Origin: Gammaproteobacteria bacterium | GTDB taxonomy: Bacteria > Pseudomonadota > Gammaproteobacteria > Arenicellales > Arenicellaceae | Reading direction: 5' to 3' | Length of the DNA stretch: 10,263 bases | Assembly (NCBI GenBank): GCA_003485905.1 | Contig: DNHK01000041.1 | Span: forward strand, 1-10,263 | Shown here: piece by piece, positions 1-6,476 of the stretch | How the letters are laid out: every line of letters begins with the position of its first letter | Position numbering within the stretch: the stretch's first letter is position 1 | Notes under the pieces: model-generated | Seen by the model: only the letters and a program-made list of their open reading frames with translations | The model's database searches: none | What the model was told of the DNA's origin: nothing | Program-made: the position numbers and the translations under genes

Positions 1-1440
1 GGTATTTTTACGTTTATAAATCACTATCAGCCCCGATGTAGTGATTCCTACGCGGTATACCAGGCACTCAAGAGCAGCATACCGGATATTGACTTGAAAC
101 ATTATGGGGAGGGTAGCGATCTAGGGACACGTAGCGCGTTTGACGCTCTGAAAGGTGCTCGCGCTACCCTACATATTAAAGATGATGGCGTATGCTGTAA
201 TGCTGTAATCGAATCTATTAGTGTAGGGGTGCCGGTGGTGATGGATCGCGTATCGTATCGTGCACTTGGACTTGAGAAATACGTTGTCGACCACGTATCT
301 GGAATGCTTTTCGATACTGTGGAGGAAGGTGCAGCTATTCTACGAAAACTTTCCGAAGACGATGAGTATTTGGAGCAACTTAGGGAAACCACGCTGCAGC
401 ATGCCCGAAAATGTTACCAACTAGACTCGGGAAGCATCGATGAATTCAGACGATTTTTAAACAGAGCGCTTGACGGAAGAATCTTAGAAGCAAGCAACCC
501 AGAGTGTTTAGCTGTATCAAAAAAAAGATCGGGCGGGCGATTTGATATACACCCATCTGAGAGGATTTTTTTCTTACACCCGTTGGGTGAAAAACCTGAA
601 GTACATGATAGTTCATTTCAATTCAACGATGGCAGCGCTACCTCAGTATTGCAAGCGGCAGTGAAGCTCAAGCAATATGGTTATGCCTGTGAACTTACTG
701 ATAGTGTAAACGCATCTGGTGTTTATCTTGTGCACCCCGACTTTCTGCATTGGGAAGCATTTAAAAACGTGAATGCTTTCGTAGTGTCTGTTAGGAACGA
801 CAGGCCAGCGCAGTCTGATGCGCATTGTGAAGTTGTGCACAATCCAGTTGTCGGTGAATTAAACCCGGAAGGGCAGTTGTTTTTTATTCCGAACTACTCT
901 CAGAAAAATATCGTACCGAGAAATCATGGCCAACGCGGGTCGATTATTGAAAATATTGTCTATTCTGGTCGTATTCATAATTTAGCTCCAGAATTTCTAG
1001 CTCCGGAGTTCGGAGATTGGTTACATTCACACGGGATGAAATTAGATATACGAACTGATCCAGAGACATGGACTGACTATAGCGATGTTGATGTTATTGT
1101 TGCTGCTCGAGATTTCCATAGCAATTGGATCAACAAGCCTGCAAATAAACTTGTAAACGCCTGGTGGGGGGAAGTACCTGCAATCTTGGGGCCTGAGTGT
1201 GCGTTTCAATGGTACCGAAAAAGTGAGCTCGATTATTTTGAAGCACACGGCATGGATGATGTTAAAGCGAGTTTGTTAAAACTTAAGGAGCAGCCAGAGC
1301 TATACCAAAAAATGATAAGTAACGCGCAAAGGCGGCAACAGGATGTCAGCGACGAGTTTGTAACGAAAGAGTGGGTGCATACTTTAGAAGAGAATATTAA
1401 GCCACTCGTCCGTGAGTGGTTTGCAAAACGTGCTAGCTGA
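1..1440 (+). CDS. Two-domain glycosyltransferase, 5' end cut off by the window edge
   Basis: The reading frame is open from base 1 (it begins GIFTFINHYQ) to a TGA at 1438-1440, so 479 residues are visible and the real start lies outside the window; the TTG at 94 is not a credible start. Residues about 30-110 look like the C-terminal half of a GT-B, GT4-type transferase: an HIKDDGVCCNAVIE segment followed by S-x-G-V-P-V-V, with the glutamate at about residue 71 as the nucleotide-sugar contact. After a linker, residues about 185-470 look like a second GT-B unit, with YSGRIHN (about 321) and a donor-site-like NKPANKLVNAWWGEVPAILG (about 379-398). Both domains and the neighbouring sugar genes point to assembly of a surface polysaccharide or glycan. 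It converges on the next gene with an 18-base gap and no visible terminator. Donor and acceptor are unknown. Confidence 0.8.
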   Translation, partial: GIFTFINHYQPRCSDSYAVYQALKSSIPDIDLKHYGEGSDLGTRSAFDALKGARATLHIKDDGVCCNAVIESISVGVPVVMDRVSYRALGLEKYVVDHVSGMLFDTVEEGAAILRKLSEDDEYLEQLRETTLQHARKCYQLDSGSIDEFRRFLNRALDGRILEASNPECLAVSKKRSGGRFDIHPSERIFFLHPLGEKPEVHDSSFQFNDGSATSVLQAAVKLKQYGYACELTDSVNASGVYLVHPDFLHWEAFKNVNAFVVSVRNDRPAQSDAHCEVVHNPVVGELNPEGQLFFIPNYSQKNIVPRNHGQRGSIIENIVYSGRIHNLAPEFLAPEFGDWLHSHGMKLDIRTDPETWTDYSDVDVIVAARDFHSNWINKPANKLVNAWWGEVPAILGPECAFQWYRKSELDYFEAHGMDDVKASLLKLKEQPELYQKMISNAQRRQQDVSDEFVTKEWVHTLEENIKPLVREWFAKRAS

Positions 1441-1458
1441 GTAACTGGTGGTAATTAT

Positions 1459-2763
1459 TTAGCTAAGTTCACTATAAAAGTGTTTGTATTGCTCCTCCCA
1501 TAGGATATCTGATAACCGGTTTTTTGGTCTTAACACATCTTCGAAAGTCAGCACCGTATCTTTCGGTGTGTCTTTTAAAATCACACTGCCGTCGGCTAGT
1601 CCCATCGGTAATAAGTGATCGCGGCGGCAAGTACGTGCATTGTCAGCCTGCCCATACGTCATATACCCCCCTATCCCATCGAGAGTCTCTCCCTTTTTTA
1701 AATCTCGCTTTGCCGTTGCTATTACTTCAACTTGTGGTGCCCCGAGTGGGGTGATTGTTGCATCAGTAAATAGAACCGCGCGTGCCGCGCTATAGGGCGC
1801 CTCAAAGTGGCACAAATGATAAGGCGTTTGGAAACAATAAAGCGGACCCTCGCCGAGCTTATAAAGATTGAGGTAGTGCTGCTGTATTGGGTCATCCTGA
1901 GTGCCTAAAACAAAAACACCAGGACCGGGTTCGGCACCGACAACGTAGTCGACTATTCCCGGTGCAGGTAACATATCATCAAGTGCAAATTGATCAGCCG
2001 CTTTGCTTATTGGCGTTCCTGATTCTACTGTTATACCCAGCATCCCGCGCTTTGCCACGCGCATACCCGTTGCGTTGGCCACTACGCCTTGCTCAAATGA
2101 TATTTTTGTACCGTCGGCAAACGAAGTAACCATATGAGGGTCCTGGTTCCATTTTTGGGCAAAGTTTGCCTGTGTTTTTGGGGTTCGGTAGGGGTCTTGT
2201 AGTCCTTTGATGCTTCCACATAAAAGAGGGGATACGCCAATGCCCTTAACGAATCTATATAGGTTCATGATGACCCCGGGCTGGTCACCATCAACATTGG
2301 TGTACACCACACCAGCTTTTTCAGCTTTTACTTTGAGAATAGGCCCAAGCGTGCAATCCAGTTCTGCATTCATTAGCACAACGTGTTTTTTATGCGAAAT
2401 GGCTTCTAGAACGCACGCAGCGGCATAACCAATTGTGCCAGTGACTTCTAATATTACGTCTACATAATCAGACCGGCATACAAGCATAGGATCATCTGTG
2501 ATCGGACGTCGGCCGTTTCTTATTTCAGTGTCCAGTTCGTTCTGACTTGATACTTGTACTACGCTATTTTCGCCTGCTTCAGTATTCGCTCTATGCGCAT
2601 TAGCCGTTGATCGATTGGCAATAGCAACGATGTCTAAACCAGGAATAGACCGGGATACCTGTAATACCAAGCCACGTGCCATGAACCCAGCACCGATTAG
2701 GCCTATGCGTACCAGGTTATTATCGTTGGCACGAGCCTGCAGTGCCTCGCGAACGATAATCAC
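1459..2763 (-). CDS. DRL-like NAD(P)-dependent oxidoreductase with C-terminal SAF domain
   Basis: This 434-residue protein has an N-terminal Rossmann fold (VRIGLIGAGFMARG, residues 18-31; acidic/polar IANRS end of the second strand at 48-52), a middle catalytic region (LEVTGT 105-110, NAELDC 132-137, TNVDGDQPG 155-163, LCGSIKG 181-187), and a C-terminal SAF-like domain (about 345-412, with KRDLKKGETLDGIGGY). The layout and length fit the homoserine-dehydrogenase-like family that includes DRL, the alternative 1-deoxyxylulose 5-phosphate reductoisomerase described in Brucella; many members have unknown substrates and some sit in polysaccharide loci. The start is GTG at 2763: a stop lies in frame 18 bases upstream and MIIV..ALQARA is typical of the family's N terminus. 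It is the last gene of a three-gene minus-strand operon, 38 bases after the 3,5-epimerase. The fold is well supported; the reaction is not. Homoserine dehydrogenase activity seems unlikely in this context. Confidence 0.82.
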   Translation of the reverse strand: MIIVREALQARANDNNLVRIGLIGAGFMARGLVLQVSRSIPGLDIVAIANRSTANAHRANTEAGENSVVQVSSQNELDTEIRNGRRPITDDPMLVCRSDYVDVILEVTGTIGYAAACVLEAISHKKHVVLMNAELDCTLGPILKVKAEKAGVVYTNVDGDQPGVIMNLYRFVKGIGVSPLLCGSIKGLQDPYRTPKTQANFAQKWNQDPHMVTSFADGTKISFEQGVVANATGMRVAKRGMLGITVESGTPISKAADQFALDDMLPAPGIVDYVVGAEPGPGVFVLGTQDDPIQQHYLNLYKLGEGPLYCFQTPYHLCHFEAPYSAARAVLFTDATITPLGAPQVEVIATAKRDLKKGETLDGIGGYMTYGQADNARTCRRDHLLPMGLADGSVILKDTPKDTVLTFEDVLRPKNRLSDILWEEQYKHFYSELS

Positions 2764-2801
2764 TGTAATTTGATCAATTTAGTCATTGTTGTACCTAGCC
2801 A

Positions 2802-3329
2802 TCATTGCAGGTAGGGCCAATTTCTATCTTTTTCAGAGACCTCAGTTACCGCCAGCGGCCATTGAATATTGAATTTTGGGTCCGCGTAGTGAGCGCCGTT
2901 TTCAGCTGCCGGGCAATACTCTGTGCTAGAAATATAAAGGACTTCTGAATCATCGATCAGAGATTGAAAACCATGACCGCATCCTTTTGGAATCCACAAG
3001 CCTTTGTGATTGTCTGCATCCAGATTTACCCCGATCCATTGATATCTTGTTTTCGAATCCGGTCTTAAGTCTACTGCCACATCGAATATTGCACCTTTAT
3101 TGCAACGTACCAATTTTGCCTCGGCATACGGTTCATCTTGATAATGCAGCCCTCTTAAAGTACCAGCTTTAGCATTGGACGATAAGTTCATTTGACAGGC
3201 ACTTGCGTCCAGTCCTCGTGCTTCGAGTTCTTTGGTACACCAAGTTCGAGCAAAATAGCCTCTAGAATCCGTGATCGGGTCGATATCAATAATAAACGTC
3301 CCTTGAATTTTTGTTTCGGTAAATCGCAT
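2802..3329 (-). CDS. rfbC: dTDP-4-dehydrorhamnose 3,5-epimerase (RmlC) family protein
   Basis: This 175-residue cupin matches the usual RmlC length. Active-site residues are all in place: R59 and H62 in LRGLHYQ, K72 in KLVR, D83 in FDVAVDLR, H119 in GCGHGF, Y132 and Y138 in LYISSTEY, and D168 near the C terminus in SEKDRNWPYL. The family epimerises C3 and/or C5 of 4-keto-6-deoxy sugar nucleotides in the cytoplasm. The segment after Y138 (ENGAHYADPKF) departs from the common GIRWDDP-like form, so the substrate may differ from dTDP-4-keto-rhamnose precursor. An upstream ATG at 3341 exists, but the ATG at 3329 is preferred: it gives the standard N terminus (MRFTETKIQG) and shares its A with the upstream stop codon (TAATG), which suggests translational coupling. 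No RmlA, RmlB or RmlD is visible in the window, so the pathway is completed elsewhere or differs. Confidence 0.88.
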   Translation of the reverse strand: MRFTETKIQGTFIIDIDPITDSRGYFARTWCTKELEARGLDASACQMNLSSNAKAGTLRGLHYQDEPYAEAKLVRCNKGAIFDVAVDLRPDSKTRYQWIGVNLDADNHKGLWIPKGCGHGFQSLIDDSEVLYISSTEYCPAAENGAHYADPKFNIQWPLAVTEVSEKDRNWPYLQ

Positions 3330-4375
3330 TAGTGGACCCATCGTAAATCGCTATCGAGTCGACCAGCGGTGCGATACGCTTTGAGAACGTTTAAGCGCAT
3401 TTTATCTGAAGAGCGGAAATTTTTGTCGGCGAACCGCACCTTGTTTAGAGATTCCCAAATACTTCCGATTGATTGGCTAAGCGAGATTTTAGGTTGATGA
3501 TTGGGTGCAAGTTCAGCATAACGTGAAAAGTCCACTTTATACGATCGTTTATCTGGTGATGCCTTGGGATTAGTCGCTATTTCTACGTTTGGGGCGAAGT
3601 CTTTGACAAGCTCCGCGAGTTGCCATATTTGATAGTTAGATTCGTTACAGCCGGCATTTATCGCTAGAAACGGTGCTTCGTTAGGGCTGGAGCGAGTAAG
3701 TGCCCACTCAATGCTTCGAGCCATGTCCTGCGTATCGATCAGTGGTCTCCAGGGAGAGCCATCGCTGAGAATCTCTATTCGTCCGTTAACCATCGCCGAT
3801 GCCACAAAGTCGTTTAATACCAGGTCCAATCGAAGGTTGTTACTTATTCCGCACGCGGTCGGGAATCGAAGAGAAGTTACTTGGAAATCTTCGCTAGCCA
3901 TACCCTGTACGGCATGTTCTAGATTCAGTTTCGATTTTGCATATGCCGTCAGTGGGTCGGTAACGGAATTCTCGGTGCGAGCACTGTCATCGCCTTGCCC
4001 ATATATGCTGCATGACGAAGCAATTATTGTGCTACGTACACCTGCGCTTTTTGCAACCTTGGTTAGTCTTGTGGCGGCGACACAATTTATGTCATGAGTT
4101 ACTTGCTCGTATGCGTTCCCCATCGGATCGTTGGAAATTGCAGCTAGTTGAATTAGTGCGTCAGCGCCGTTTAATACATCAGCGTCGATATCGCGAACAT
4201 CAGCGAATAGTTGTTTATCCACCAGACATTCTGGAGACGCTTGGCTACCTGTCCAACCGCTCTTGAAGTATCCTGTATCCACACCTGTAATATGTAGATC
4301 CGACAATGTCTTCTTAAGATGCTTTACGACCATGGGCCCGATATAGCCTTGGTTACCTGTAATAACGATACGCAT
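3329..4375 (-). CDS. NAD-dependent epimerase/dehydratase (extended SDR, sugar nucleotide)
   Basis: The 348-residue protein begins with an N-terminal NAD-binding motif, MRIVITGNQGYIG (G7, G10, G13), placed as expected if translation starts at the ATG at 4375; the in-frame ATG at 4420 would add 15 residues of poor character before the first strand. Other extended-SDR landmarks are LIQLAAISNDP (75-84), the catalytic serine region SSCSIYG (120-126), the Y145-AKS-K149 dyad, FPTACG (171-176) in place of the usual FRNxxxYG, and DGSPWRPLIDTQD (205-217). It is first in an operon with the RmlC-type epimerase and the DRL-like oxidoreductase. It most likely acts as an epimerase, dehydratase or 4-ketoreductase on a nucleotide-activated hexose; which one cannot be decided by reading. 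The C-terminal 35 residues (SSDKMRLNVLKAYRTAGRL and on) extend past the common SDR core. Confidence 0.85.
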   Translation of the reverse strand: MRIVITGNQGYIGPMVVKHLKKTLSDLHITGVDTGYFKSGWTGSQASPECLVDKQLFADVRDIDADVLNGADALIQLAAISNDPMGNAYEQVTHDINCVAATRLTKVAKSAGVRSTIIASSCSIYGQGDDSARTENSVTDPLTAYAKSKLNLEHAVQGMASEDFQVTSLRFPTACGISNNLRLDLVLNDFVASAMVNGRIEILSDGSPWRPLIDTQDMARSIEWALTRSSPNEAPFLAINAGCNESNYQIWQLAELVKDFAPNVEIATNPKASPDKRSYKVDFSRYAELAPNHQPKISLSQSIGSIWESLNKVRFADKNFRSSDKMRLNVLKAYRTAGRLDSDLRWVH

Positions 4376-4423
4376 TTTAATTAATTTAGAAGTGCCCAAT
4401 CTTATGTAATGGCTGGGCAAATA

Positions 4424-4452
4424 TTGATACTGGCAGTGTTAAATTGTACGCT
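4424..4452 (+). promoter_or_regulatory. Weak candidate sigma-70 promoter for the PhyH gene
   Basis: In the 179-base divergent spacer between the sugar operon (start 4375) and the PhyH gene (start 4555), TTGATA at 4424-4429 is followed after 17 bases by TACGCT at 4447-4452. The -35 box is good and the -10 box poor. The transcript would have a leader of about 95 bases. No convincing promoter was found on the minus strand for the operon. The same spacer contains an imperfect inverted repeat, GCCCA near 4393 and TGGGC near 4413. Confidence 0.25.
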
Positions 4453-4554
4453 AAGATTAGTCGATCCCGAACCTGCCTAAAGGGTAATTTCAACCTCCAA
4501 TGCCGCATATAGGTGATTTAGTGCAACCCTGGTATTAGTAAAACGAGTCGTTAG

Positions 4555-5460
4555 ATGAGTGCATATTATTTATCAGAGCAGCAAGTGCAAGAATTTGTTA
4601 GCGACGGCTATTTAGTGGTAGAAGACTGCTTTAATCCGGAGCGATATGCACACTGGCTGGAGCAATCGCTGAACAGTGCGGTTCCTGGTATTTCTTTGGA
4701 AAATCCGGCGACGTGGACCCCAGTTTTTGAGCGATCATTCAGGCCCGGTGTGTTTAGCGCAAGCTCGGGGCAGCATATGGAATGTAAGTACGCCGTTCCC
4801 AAAGTTTGGAATATCTTGTCTCGTCTACTAGGTGAAAACCGAATTGAAGAGCCTTTAAATTGGAATGGAGATTTTGAGATTAATCTGGATCGATATCCTA
4901 ACGAGGAATGGACTGAACCTGGCCCAAAAACTCGTGGTTGGCATCTGGATTGGTGGGACTTGACTGGTTATCTCGATAATTGCTGGCCTTCAATTTTAGT
5001 TTTTGCATATTGGAACGATGTAGGTCCTAAAGAAGGGGGTACCTACTTATGTCCGGATAGTCTCAAGTACGTAGCGAAGCGCTTACGTAATCACCCTGAA
5101 GGGCTAAATAAATATGGTGAGCTAGCAGATGGAACTACTTGGCGGGATGACATCCCGTTATGTAATCGTTTTGTGGAGTTGGTGGGCAGTGCCGGTAGCG
5201 TAGCATTTGTAAATGGCATGATGTTGCATGCGGCTTCAGCGAATAAAAGTGGCAAGGCTCGTGTTATGAGCAGATCAATAGCGCGTCTCAAAGAGCCACC
5301 CAATCTAAACCGGCATAATGCCGATGAATTCTCTCCATATGAGCAGAGTTTGTTACATGTTTTAGGTGAGGAAAGAGTTAAGTTCGAAAGAGTTACTCCA
5401 AGTCGAACCCAGGATTCCAGGTTTAAAGACGGTAAACCGGTAGGCATTATCGACAATTAA
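4555..5460 (+). CDS. Phytanoyl-CoA dioxygenase (PhyH) family Fe(II)/2-oxoglutarate oxygenase
   Basis: The 301-residue protein has the PhyH-like N terminus (LSEQQVQEFVSDGYLVVEDCF, starting at residue 6) and the iron-binding facial triad H130-x-D132 in RGWHLDWW and H225 in NGMMLHAAS. R236 in KSGKARVMSR lies 11 residues after the distal histidine, where the family holds the 2-oxoglutarate carboxylate. All ligands are present, so an active hydroxylase or related oxygenase is likely. The substrate is unknown: family members act on lipids, amino acids, small metabolites and sugars or glycolipids. It is divergent from the nucleotide-sugar operon, which makes tailoring of a polysaccharide or its precursor a reasonable inference but not a demonstrated one. 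The ATG at 4555 has only a weak purine stretch (ACGAG) upstream. The gene converges on the ssrA terminator with no terminator of its own in view. Confidence 0.87.
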   Translation: MSAYYLSEQQVQEFVSDGYLVVEDCFNPERYAHWLEQSLNSAVPGISLENPATWTPVFERSFRPGVFSASSGQHMECKYAVPKVWNILSRLLGENRIEEPLNWNGDFEINLDRYPNEEWTEPGPKTRGWHLDWWDLTGYLDNCWPSILVFAYWNDVGPKEGGTYLCPDSLKYVAKRLRNHPEGLNKYGELADGTTWRDDIPLCNRFVELVGSAGSVAFVNGMMLHAASANKSGKARVMSRSIARLKEPPNLNRHNADEFSPYEQSLLHVLGEERVKFERVTPSRTQDSRFKDGKPVGIIDN

Positions 5461-5593
5461 ACACTGTCGCAATTGTGTTTGCAGTGAACCCCAATTCGAT
5501 TGGCAGACAAAAATCACTAAGGTTTAGCTGGAAGGTATCACAGTCGTTCTGAGCCGGCGGGGATTCAATGCCGATTGACTGAACCCTAGACAC

Positions 5594-5614
5594 AAAAAAA
5601 CCACCCGAAGGTGG
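5594..5614 (-). terminator. Intrinsic terminator of ssrA
   Basis: On the minus strand CCACC-TTCG-GGTGG is followed directly by seven T residues. The five-pair stem closed by a C(UUCG)G tetraloop is very stable for its size. It lies about 50 bases past the mature tmRNA 3' end, so the precursor has a trailer to be trimmed. On the plus strand the hairpin lacks a U tract and should not stop PhyH transcription well. Confidence 0.85.
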
Positions 5615-5664
5615 CGTTCTTGCTAGCTTTGCTGGATTCGAGTGAATCAATTAAAACTAATGTG

Positions 5665-6018
5665 TGGTGGAGGCGGCGGGAATCGAACCCGCGTCCGCAA
5701 GCCCTCTGCCACCGGATCTACATGTTTAGTCTATTGTTAAGTTAACCAGGTTGCTGACAACAGACAAACCGCAAGACTGGCGAGTCTGCTTGAATTTAAC
5801 ATCAGACCTAACAGACACAGGGTGATGCGATTCTATGTAATTTGACCCCTCGAATCTCAGCCCATAGATAAACCGAGTGAGAGGCTAGCTAGCCTAAGCT
5901 GCTAGAGCGTAGTTATCGTCGTTTGCAACTATAACTTTTGTAGATGGATTTACGAGGAACTCTACACCTCGACATGCACCGAAGGTTTCGCGACCCACGT
6001 CGAAGCCATGTCGCCCCC
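5665..6018 (-). ncRNA. ssrA: Transfer-messenger RNA (tmRNA)
   Basis: The 354-base RNA rescues stalled ribosomes and tags the unfinished protein for proteolysis, working with SmpB. The mature 5' end is GGGGGCGACATGG (from 6018) and the 3' end CGCCTCCACCA (to 5665); bases 1-7 pair with the seven bases before ACCA, with one G-U pair. The T arm is visible as GCGGG-TTCGATT-CCCGC. The 3' CCA is encoded. The tag reading frame is at 5926-5894: GCA resume codon, then ANDDNYALAA and a TAG stop, so the added tag is A-ANDDNYALAA once the tRNA-like alanine is counted. It is a one-piece, not permuted, tmRNA. The tag ending ALAA is the ClpXP/ClpAP degron seen in Gammaproteobacteria. Confidence 0.97.
5894..5926 (-). 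other. ssrA: tmRNA tag-peptide reading frame (ANDDNYALAA, stop TAG)
   Basis: Read on the minus strand from GCA at 5926-5924 to TAG at 5896-5894. It differs from the E. coli tag ANDENYALAA by one conservative change, E to D at position 4. The upstream TATAGTT before the resume codon fits the A/T-rich sequence that normally positions the resume site. Confidence 0.93.
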
Positions 6019-6038
6019 AATTCGTTCAAAAGAATTGG
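6017..6038 (-). repeat. Inverted repeat in the pre-tmRNA leader
   Basis: CCAATTC and GAATTGG (7 pairs, 8-base loop) lie just upstream of the mature tmRNA; the last two G residues of the repeat are the first two bases of the mature RNA. If transcription starts after the TATAAT at 6059-6054, this hairpin would be in the precursor and would compete with the top of the acceptor stem. Confidence 0.55.
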
Positions 6039-6053
6039 TTCTTCAGTCTATTC

Positions 6054-6083
6054 ATTATATGGGGGTGGGATAGGGGATTGAAA
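6054..6083 (-). promoter_or_regulatory. Likely ssrA promoter
   Basis: A perfect -10 box, TATAAT, lies on the minus strand at 6059-6054, 35 bases before the mature tmRNA 5' end. The -35 region is poor: TTTCAA (18-base spacer) or TTCAAT (17-base spacer). The spacer is unusually C-rich. Initiation about 7 bases after the -10 box would leave a leader of about 28 bases to be removed, presumably by RNase P. Confidence 0.6.
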
Positions 6084-6176
6084 GCTAAATCTAGCCGGAT
6101 ATGGATATATCGTGGTGCAAGGTATTTAGCTCGATTTGCTTATTATTTGATCGTATCGGTTTATTAAATTGGAAAT

Positions 6177-6208
6177 AAAAAAGCCGACCCTAGCGGGTCG
6201 GCTTTTTT
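6177..6208. terminator. Bidirectional intrinsic terminator
   Basis: Six A residues, GCCGACCC (6183-6190), a TAGC loop, GGGTCGGC (6195-6202) and six T residues make an eight-pair perfect stem with U tracts on both strands. It ends transcription of the minus-strand small membrane protein gene before ssrA and would block any plus-strand read-through from the ssrA upstream region. Confidence 0.93.
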
Positions 6209-6232
6209 GATAACTATTTTGAAATAGTTATC
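6209..6232. repeat. Perfect 10-pair inverted repeat next to the terminator
   Basis: GATAACTATT and AATAGTTATC surround a TTGA loop and abut the terminator at 6208 with no gap. On the minus strand it follows the stop codon of the 57-residue gene by 11 bases, so the transcript would end with two hairpins in a row. It is A/T-rich and lacks its own U tract. It could stabilise the 3' end or bind a protein. Confidence 0.6.
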
Positions 6233-6243
6233 AGTCCTTAGCG

Positions 6244-6417
6244 TTATAGTCCTTTGAGTATATTACCCGCGGCTAGAACGGCGTAGGCTGCCAGAGCGAC
6301 CCATAATGCATTTCCAGATACAACTGGTATTGAAACGCCCAGAACGGTTAGTAGCGCAAGAACGGCTAATACTAGTGAAATATAGAATACAATTGCTGTA
6401 GGTGCATTTAATTTCAT
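6244..6417 (-). CDS. Small two-helix membrane protein, function unknown
   Basis: The 57-residue product (start MKLNAPTAIVFY) is nearly all hydrophobic. One membrane segment spans about residues 8-28 and a second about 35-53, with a short polar N terminus and a basic ending (ILKGL). The start at 6417 is chosen because a purine-rich AGGGGG ends 4 bases upstream; a longer frame back to 6492 would add 25 polar residues and bypass this site. It is followed by two hairpins, one a clear terminator, which supports a real short transcription unit. It is on the same strand as the TauE/SafE gene, 165 bases after its stop. No function is recognised. Confidence 0.72.
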   Translation of the reverse strand: MKLNAPTAIVFYISLVLAVLALLTVLGVSIPVVSGNALWVALAAYAVLAAGNILKGL

Positions 6418-6476
6418 GTTTCCCCCTTTTGTAGTTGTCGTGCTTTGTCTCATTCGAGAAAAAGTACTTTTATGTG

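Noticed and set aside
94-96. TTG as start of the glycosyltransferase
   Set aside because: The same frame is open to base 1 with protein-like sequence upstream, so the gene runs off the left edge.
1402-1419. CCACTC/GAGTGG hairpin near the end of the glycosyltransferase as a terminator
   Set aside because: It lies inside the coding region, and only three T residues follow it.
1459-2763. Annotation as homoserine dehydrogenase
   Set aside because: The SAF domain, the DRL-like middle region and the sugar-operon context do not fit threonine or methionine biosynthesis; only the distant fold is shared.
3711-4097. 128-codon plus-strand open frame
   Set aside because: It lies wholly antisense inside the SDR gene, shows no family motif, and the SDR motifs in the other strand are unmistakable.
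5091-5456. 121-codon minus-strand open frame
   Set aside because: It is antisense to the conserved PhyH reading frame, including H130-to-R236 region, and has no recognisable features.
5447-5650. 67-codon minus-strand open frame between ssrA and the PhyH gene
   Set aside because: It runs through the ssrA terminator hairpin and its U tract, has no ribosome-binding site and no protein-like composition.
5489-6024. Ten-base direct repeat CCCCAATTCG on both sides of ssrA (5489-5498 and 6015-6024), as attachment-site-like repeats
   Set aside because: Repeats of ten bases are expected many times by chance in 10 kb, and the right copy covers the ssrA 5' end rather than the 3' end used by integrases.
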